NCBI GenBank assembly: GCA_035546295.1
Contig: DATKBT010000174.1
Coordinates: forward strand, 1-20,802
DNA: 20,802 nucleotides
Direction: 5' to 3'
Source: DATKBT01 sp035546295
Lineage (GTDB): Bacteria; Acidobacteriota; Thermoanaerobaculia; Multivoradales; Multivoraceae
The stretch's first letter is position 1. Each line of letters begins with the position of its first letter. This document shows, one piece after another, positions 16,760 through 20,802 of this stretch. The notes under the pieces were generated by a model. The model saw only the letters and a list, made by a program, of their open reading frames with translations. It did no database searches and was not told the origin of the DNA. The position numbers were made by a program, and so were the translations under genes.

Positions 16760-17746
16760 TCACTCTCGGCGGGAGGTCTCCGGACGGCCTCGAATCGAAA
16801 GATCGAACAGCACCGCCGACTCGCCCCGCTCCATGATCCTCGCTTCGAGACGCTCGACGATCTCGTCGCGTCGGTGCAGCAGCGCCTTGATCTCGTAGCG
16901 GTCGAGGTATTCGTCGAGATGCTCGCGCACGGTCTCTTCTTCGAGCGTGCGCAGACGCTCGAAGAGCTCTCGTTCGCACCCGGTGATCGCCTGCGGTTGG
17001 AGCAATCTGCCGTCGGCCAGGAAGGCGCGACCGTGATCGATCAGCCAGACCCTCCAGGTCTCGGGATCCATCAGGATGTTCGTCTGGTTGCGATCGTAGT
17101 TTCCAATCAGATTGTCGAACACCTGGCGCATCGCGCCCTGCCAATGCCAGAGGACGGCGTGGGGAGCGACATCCCGCTCGACGCGGTCCGCCTCGTCGAT
17201 CACGTTGCCGATCCAGAGCTGGAGCGATCCGCGGCGGCCGCGGTGACGACGCAGCACCGCGGGCGGCACCGCGTCGAGCCCGAGCAGCCGGCTGACCCAG
17301 TACGCCGCCGGATCGAACCGATAGCTGTCCTTGGCGTTGAGCGTGACCCGGCCATCGGGAAGCCGATGGCGCGGCACGGAGATCTCGACGTCGCGAAAGG
17401 CTGCGTAGACCCGCAGCGGGCCCCGCTGCAGCGTCAGTCGCTGGATCTTGTTGATGCCTTTGGGGGCGGCTCGCTCCTCGACGATTGCGGCGTTCTCCAG
17501 AAAGTCGAGGATCTCGTACTCGGTGGCGAAAGGCAGCGGCCGGCCCTCGACGTCGACGTACTGCCGGGAGGCATCGGCGAGGGAGATCGACCCTCGGACA
17601 CCCTCGGAAGCGATCGGCTCGCCGGACGCCTCAGCGGAGACCTGAAGCGAGGCGAACCCGATCGAGAGGGCGATCAGCCAGAGCTTCTGCCGAAGACGCC
17701 CTGGTTGCCCATCAGGTGACGACGTCCGGCTCGTGGCAACGGTCAT
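16760..17746 (-). CDS. Exported protein with atypical-kinase (HipA/FAM20/PI3K-like) motifs
   Basis: This is a 328-aa protein; ATG 17746 was chosen because GGAGGT precedes it by 6 nt. Residues ~18-38 are a signal peptide or anchor (RQKLWLIALSIGFASLQVSA). After ~45 residues come features of an atypical kinase fold: GINKIQRLTL with Lys100 as candidate nucleotide-binding lysine, AAYWVSRLLGLDAVPPAVLR (140s-160s), GSLQLWI (~173-179), catalytic-loop-like DNLIGNYDRNQTNIL with Asp218 and Asn223, and metal-site-like WLIDHGRAF with Asp237. The C-terminus is helical (EYLDRYEIKALLHRRDEIVERL). I recall this family as conserved hypothetical proteins in Acidobacteria. The retained Asp/Asn/Asp set suggests phosphotransfer, but an exported enzyme would need an extracytoplasmic phosphate donor. 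Its substrate is unknown. Confidence 0.88.
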   Translation of the reverse strand: MTVATSRTSSPDGQPGRLRQKLWLIALSIGFASLQVSAEASGEPIASEGVRGSISLADASRQYVDVEGRPLPFATEYEILDFLENAAIVEERAAPKGINKIQRLTLQRGPLRVYAAFRDVEISVPRHRLPDGRVTLNAKDSYRFDPAAYWVSRLLGLDAVPPAVLRRHRGRRGSLQLWIGNVIDEADRVERDVAPHAVLWHWQGAMRQVFDNLIGNYDRNQTNILMDPETWRVWLIDHGRAFLADGRLLQPQAITGCERELFERLRTLEEETVREHLDEYLDRYEIKALLHRRDEIVERLEARIMERGESAVLFDLSIRGRPETSRRE

Positions 17747-17972
17747 CCGACCACCTCCTGTCACAGCGCCGCCAGCTCGCGAGACGGCCGATCCATCGAT
17801 CCTCGCCCACGATCCGACCGTTTCTCGAAGCGCTCGCGCTCCGGGCGAGGGCTCTGAAGGTACTACCCGGGGCGCGCGAGAGAAGTTGGATCTCGATGCG
17901 GGATCGTAGCTCAGCGGCTGGCGACGCGGATTCTCCGCGATGGACCATGGACAGGCTCCAGGGCCCGCGAGG
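17747..17972. other. Spacer upstream of the kinase-like gene
   Basis: No coding sequence is seen. It contains the promoter region of the minus-strand kinase-like gene, though no clear -35/-10 pair stands out, and a small CGCGGA/TCCGCG hairpin at 17925-17939. Confidence 0.4.
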
Positions 17973-18126
17973 TCGCCCAGAGAACCGGCTGTGGCTGGTC
18001 GACCCAGCCGCGCCCGCTTGCCGGCTTGCGGCGCACGAGTGATCGGCTACCGCTAGCGGGCTCGTGGTCTGAGCTCCCCTCGCTGTCGCGGCTCGCTGGG
18101 GAGCGTGAAAACCACGAGCCCGCTAG
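17973..18126. repeat. Palindrome-ended repeat element, copy A
   Basis: This ~154-bp unit is repeated as copy B at 18185-18334. It begins TCGCCCAGAGA, contains a long block shared almost exactly with B (GGTCGACCCAGCCGCG... and GGCGCACGAGTGATCGGCTA), and ends in a perfect 16-bp inverted repeat. The left arm CTAGCGGGCTCGTGGT is at 18053-18068 and the right arm at 18111-18126, with a 42-nt loop. Relative to B it has a 6-bp insertion (CCGCTA) before the left arm. It encodes no protein. Confidence 0.85.
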
Positions 18127-18184
18127 GTCGACTAGGCCAGCGGGAAGTTCACAAAACGGTCAAAGTTCGATCAAGCCGGTGCGA

Positions 18185-18334
18185 TCGCCCAGAGACAACG
18201 ACTGTGGCCTGGTCGACCCAGCCGCGCCCGCTTGCGGGCTGTGGCGCACGAGTGATCGGCTAGCGGGCTCGTGGTATGACCGCGCTTCGATCTAGCAGCT
18301 CGTTGGGGAGTGGTGATCACCACGAGCCCGCTAG
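18185..18334. repeat. Palindrome-ended repeat element, copy B
   Basis: This is the second copy, 212 bp after copy A in the same orientation. The same 16-bp arms are at 18260-18275 and 18319-18334, separated by 43 nt. The loop differs from copy A except for a shared GCTCGYTGGGGAG segment. Inside lies GCCCGC/GCGGGC (18226-18231 with 18234-18239) and a 14-bp palindrome GTGGTGATCACCAC (18310-18323). The final CTAG supplies the stop codon of the MBOAT relic on the minus strand. Confidence 0.85.
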
Positions 18335-18441
18335 AACTGGAAGTAGATGAAGCGCTCGGTGTCTGCCGGCGCGAGCATGACGATGGTGAGCAGGCACACC
18401 GCCCAGAGCAGGCCATGCGCCCACGGCACACGGATGCGCTC
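18331..18441 (-). pseudogene. C-terminal relic of an MBOAT (AlgI-type) O-acyltransferase
   Basis: A 36-codon stretch ends in ERFIYFQF-stop, the characteristic C-terminal end of AlgI-type membrane-bound O-acyltransferases (which acetylate exopolysaccharides). It is preceded by a hydrophobic helix (HGLLWAVCLLTIVMLAP). Third positions are almost all G/C, as in real genes here. Further upstream the frame loses coding character, and the DUF3500 stop is 108 bp away. A full MBOAT is ~450-500 aa, so over 90% is missing. The TAG stop lies inside the terminal CTAG of repeat copy B. Confidence 0.6.
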
Positions 18442-18548
18442 GGCTCCTCTGCTCGACCAACATCCGGCCCGGGAGCGCGGGAGGCCATCGTCCAGGGCCG
18501 GAGCGGACCATCGACTGCAGCGCGCCTCGGCGACGACTCGAGACCGTC

Positions 18549-19604
18549 TCAGTGCCGGTGACGCCGGTGGTGCTCGGCGAGCAGGTCACGCCCGAAGTCG
18601 CCGTCGAAGTCTCGCCAGACCGTGTGGCTGTGGTTGGCACCGTTCTGGACGTTGTCGTACTCGACCACGAAGCTCGGGCCCTGGATCCGGTAATAGTGCG
18701 GCTCCCTCGGCTGGAGCGAGCCCAGCCAGGCGAAATGGAGCGCGCCGACGGCTTCTTCGAGACGCGCCCTCCGCAGCGTGGCGAGGTCCTCGGGGAGGTT
18801 GCCGATATAGGCCTCGAGCAGGTCGCGCAGCAGCCCACGCTGTTCTTCGGTGAGCGCCGACGCGGCGATCCCAGCGGGCTCGCCGGGAGTCACTCGCGGC
18901 TGGTTGGTGGTGAAGATGTCGCTCGGCGCCTCGTCTGCGACCACGGCCACAGATCGCTGACCCTCGTCGAGCGAGCGCAACAGCGCACGGGCGCGGTCCT
19001 CCTCGGCCCCGAGCACGCGCAGCCCCTCGTGCGGACCCTCGGGGACGCGGTGCGGGTTGGCGCCGAGGAACGCCGGCGCGGTCGCCACCGCCTCGCCGTC
19101 CACCAACGTGAAGTGGAGCGAGACGTGGTGCCCCTCGATCCGCCAGCCCCAGGCGTGGGAGCCGGGCTCGCCCCAGACCGCCACGAAGTAACGGCTCGGG
19201 TCGCGTAGATCCAGAGCGCCCGGCCGCCCCGCAGCCGCCTCGAGCCGCCCGAGCACGGTCTCGAGCGCCATCACGTTCACGGTCTTGGCGTACCCCGTGC
19301 GGCTCAGCGAAGCGCTCAGCAGCACGTGCGCCAGGTGGACCTGGTGCGGCGCCAGCGCCTCGAGCGGGAGGCCCGCGCGCTCGAACGACGGCACGTAGTG
19401 GAAGCGAAACCGCGCCTCCCCCTCGAACGGCTGCGCGACACCCTCCCGCTGCTCGGGATCGAGCGAGGCGAGGAAGACGCGCGCCGCCTCGACCATCGCC
19501 TCGAGGGTGCTGTCGGCGGCGGCGGTCGGCATCGGGAGGATCGCGATCAGACCGAGCAGGGCGACTCTGGTTTGCCTCACGGTGGCGGCCCTCGGAAACG
19601 CCAC
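18549..19604 (-). CDS. DUF3500 family exported protein
   Basis: This is a 351-aa protein. The signal peptide is residues ~9-30 (VRQTRVALLGLIAILPMPTAAA). The body matches DUF3500 as I know it: RYFVAVWGEPGSHAWGWRIEGHHVSLHFTL (~138-167), an alternating His-rich core, EEQRGLLRDLLEAYIGNLP, and a C-terminal YDNVQNGANHSHTVWRDFDGDFGRDLL block. The very end is His/Arg-rich. Biochemical function is unknown; the clustered His and Trp suggest a metal- or ligand-binding site (inference). GTG 19604 has AGCAGGT upstream; GTG 19580, with GAGGG 8 nt upstream and a shorter n-region, is an equally plausible start. The stop of the preceding relic frame is only 4 nt away, so transcription probably comes from upstream. 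Confidence 0.9.
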   Translation of the reverse strand: MAFPRAATVRQTRVALLGLIAILPMPTAAADSTLEAMVEAARVFLASLDPEQREGVAQPFEGEARFRFHYVPSFERAGLPLEALAPHQVHLAHVLLSASLSRTGYAKTVNVMALETVLGRLEAAAGRPGALDLRDPSRYFVAVWGEPGSHAWGWRIEGHHVSLHFTLVDGEAVATAPAFLGANPHRVPEGPHEGLRVLGAEEDRARALLRSLDEGQRSVAVVADEAPSDIFTTNQPRVTPGEPAGIAASALTEEQRGLLRDLLEAYIGNLPEDLATLRRARLEEAVGALHFAWLGSLQPREPHYYRIQGPSFVVEYDNVQNGANHSHTVWRDFDGDFGRDLLAEHHRRHRH

Positions 19605-19608
19605 GAGT

Positions 19609-19875
19609 CTACCTGCTCAAGGAGCTGCGGAAGAGTTGCGCCTGCACACTCGTCTGGCTGCAGTCGTCACCCGCTGCCCTCTCGCTCTGCCAGACCACCA
19701 GGAAGCCCGAGCCGTCGGCTGCGGACGACGCCTTGGGTGACGACTGAAGCTCGGGGGGGTAGGTGTCGACTGGAACTGCCTCGCGAGGGTCGTGCCGTCG
19801 CAGACGAGCAGACGAGCAGACGCTGCCCCCGTCGTCGGGCGGGCCGAGGCTCTCCCGCAGCGCGACCAGCAACAC
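19609..19875 (-). pseudogene. Relic of a secreted 'VVWQS' repeat protein
   Basis: The last ~45 codons of this frame (VDTYPPELQSSPKASSAADG, then GFLVVWQSERAAGDD..SVQAQLF) match one unit of a repeat common in large secreted proteins (consensus FQVNTYTTG.Q..P.VA.D.DG.FVVVWQS...SVQAQRF). The expected lead-in CDGTTLARQFQ is present but in another frame, just upstream. An 8-bp tandem expansion at 19800-19822 and a one-base deficit near 19769-19772 would together explain this. The frame begins at GTG 19875 without a Shine-Dalgarno, and only one repeat unit remains of a normally long protein. It sits in the 284-bp gap between two intact genes. Confidence 0.5.
19800..19822. repeat. 8-bp tandem repeat, nearly three copies
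   Basis: GCAGACGA is repeated at 19800-19807 and 19808-19815, followed by GCAGACG at 19816-19822. Removing two units (16 bp) would join the minus-strand reading GGSVC to DGTTLARQFQ in one frame, so the array is a likely frameshift-causing slippage site in the relic gene. Confidence 0.6.
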
Positions 19876-19888
19876 CGGTGAAGCCCGA

Positions 19889-20802
19889 TCAGTCGGGGTC
19901 CCGCTCCGCCGCCAGCCGATCGGCCTCCGCCTGGCCGCCGCTCAGCGAGTACGGCAGGCTGTAGTTGGCCTCGTGGCAGGCGTATTCGTACATCGGCTGG
20001 TCGAACCGGCTCAGGGAGAACTCGCCGGACCACGACTGCGAGTAGAGCTCCGGGTCGCTCACCGTGAAGCGATAGATGATCTCGGTCTCCGAGACCCGGG
20101 TGAAGCGCTCGACGATCTCGGTGGCGGGGCTGAGCAGGATCGGCCGCCCGAGGCCGAAGCGCGCGGGATAGGCGGCGCGAAGGTGCGTCGTGGTGACCAC
20201 CAGCGTCTCCCCCTCGAAGCGCCCCCGACCGTGACCAGCGACGCTGCGGATGGCGGCGGGGGGCGCGTCACTGCGCAGGTCGACGAGGCGCAGGCCGACC
20301 GGGTCCTCGAAGAGCAGGAGGAGGTGATCGCGGATCTGGTGGATCCGCAGCGGGATGATCGTCGGGACCACCCGCATCGGCGGAGCGCCGAGACTCTCGA
20401 GGCAGCGCTCGGGCAGCGGTCGCTGCTCCGGGTCGTCGAACTGTTGCCTCTGACTCGCCATCACCCGCTGCGCCAGCTCGAGACCCGCCTCGGTGTAGGG
20501 GAAACGGCCGTCGGGCGGATCGACGATGATCGACGTCCGGAGCTCGCCCCGCACCCGAGCGAGCTGCCGGACGTCCAGCAGCGTGAGATCGGGATCGAGG
20601 ACCGCCGGAAATCGTCCCCGGATCTGTGCCGCCACCGCCGCGGCCTGCTCGTCATCGACCACCAGCCTCTCGACTCCCGGTGGACGTTCCAGCATGGTCA
20701 GGAAGCTCGCGACCCAGGTCCCCTGTAGATCGGGTTGACCGTGCTCGGTTCGTACAGCGAGGTATGTCTCGGGCGCCTGAGCGGTAGCACCGCTCGCGAC
20801 GA
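19889..20802 (-). CDS. Conserved exported protein of unknown function (N-terminus off the right edge)
   Basis: Of this protein 303 residues are visible; the frame is open to the right edge. An internal ATG at 20695 is not the start, because the upstream codons read ASGATAQAPETY (signal-peptide end) and then GQPDLQGTWVASFLTMLERP, the normal beginning of this family. Conserved features are ERCLESLGAPPM, RGRFEGETLVVTTTHLR, VERFTRVSETEIIYRFTVSDPELY, WSGEFSLSR and YEYACHEANYSLPYSL. I recall such proteins as frequent exported hypotheticals in Acidobacteria and Proteobacteria. The mixture of β-strand and Trp/His-rich segments gives no catalytic clue. It is upstream of the VVWQS relic and DUF3500 gene on the same strand and could have shared their operon. 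Confidence 0.85.
   Translation of the reverse strand, partial: VASGATAQAPETYLAVRTEHGQPDLQGTWVASFLTMLERPPGVERLVVDDEQAAAVAAQIRGRFPAVLDPDLTLLDVRQLARVRGELRTSIIVDPPDGRFPYTEAGLELAQRVMASQRQQFDDPEQRPLPERCLESLGAPPMRVVPTIIPLRIHQIRDHLLLLFEDPVGLRLVDLRSDAPPAAIRSVAGHGRGRFEGETLVVTTTHLRAAYPARFGLGRPILLSPATEIVERFTRVSETEIIYRFTVSDPELYSQSWSGEFSLSRFDQPMYEYACHEANYSLPYSLSGGQAEADRLAAERDPD

Noticed and set aside
17901..17972. tRNA-like start (GGATCGTAGCTCAGCGGCTGG) followed by a small hairpin
   Set aside because: The D-stem does not close, the hairpin loop lacks T33 before an anticodon, and no T-arm GGTTCGA or acceptor complement follows.
17973..18334. CRISPR array or integron attC sites
   Set aside because: Only two long repeat units with diverged hairpin loops, no regular spacers, and arm ends CTAG rather than attC GTTRRRY/RYYYAAC.
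20693..20695. ATG 20695 as the start of the right-edge gene
   Set aside because: Upstream in-frame codons encode a signal-peptide end and the conserved GTW segment, so the true start is outside the window.

Overview
The window is very GC-rich, with strong G/C preference at third codon positions. It carries a kinase–TolB-like–TPR protein, a winged-helix–TolB-like–TPR protein, and several exported families that I associate with Acidobacteriota (Thermoanaerobaculia-like). That assignment is inference from gene content; no rRNA or other marker is present. I see no tRNA, CRISPR array, integrase or intact insertion sequence.

Layout. (1) Positions 1-6075, minus strand: one giant exported repeat protein (8 PKD-type repeats, then about 10 Ig-like modules), open to the left edge, so its C-terminus is missing. 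Upstream of it is a small exported lipocalin-like protein (6217-6741, minus). (2) Divergent from that gene is a winged-helix/TolB-like/TPR regulator (6918-8654, plus). The shared intergenic region holds 21-bp-phased repeats. (3) A DASS-family anion/dicarboxylate transporter (8737-10203, minus) is preceded by a 61-codon coding-like remnant and about 600 bp of otherwise empty DNA. (4) A plus-strand run follows: a small lipoprotein (11024-11473), a glutathione S-transferase (11692-12477), an exported TPR + LolA-like protein (12647-13906) and a Ser/Thr protein kinase with TolB-like and TPR modules (14324-16495). (5) A minus-strand run fills the right side. It holds an exported protein with atypical-kinase motifs (16760-17746), a pair of about 150-bp direct repeats that each end in a perfect 16-bp inverted repeat, a 36-codon relic of an MBOAT/AlgI-type acyltransferase, a DUF3500 protein (18549-19604), a frame-damaged relic of a 'VVWQS' secreted repeat protein, and a conserved exported protein whose N-terminus lies beyond the right edge.

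Taken together, the window is rich in exported proteins, with two intracellular signalling proteins that share the same TolB-like/TPR output end but have different inputs (DNA binding versus kinase). The 17.7-19.9 kb segment looks like a decaying region: two gene relics and a duplicated palindromic element sit between intact genes. The most interesting candidates are the twin palindromic repeats that touch the MBOAT relic, the exported kinase-like protein, and the phased repeats in front of the winged-helix regulator. All coordinates and motifs were read by eye from the sequence; family names come from recall and no database search was run.
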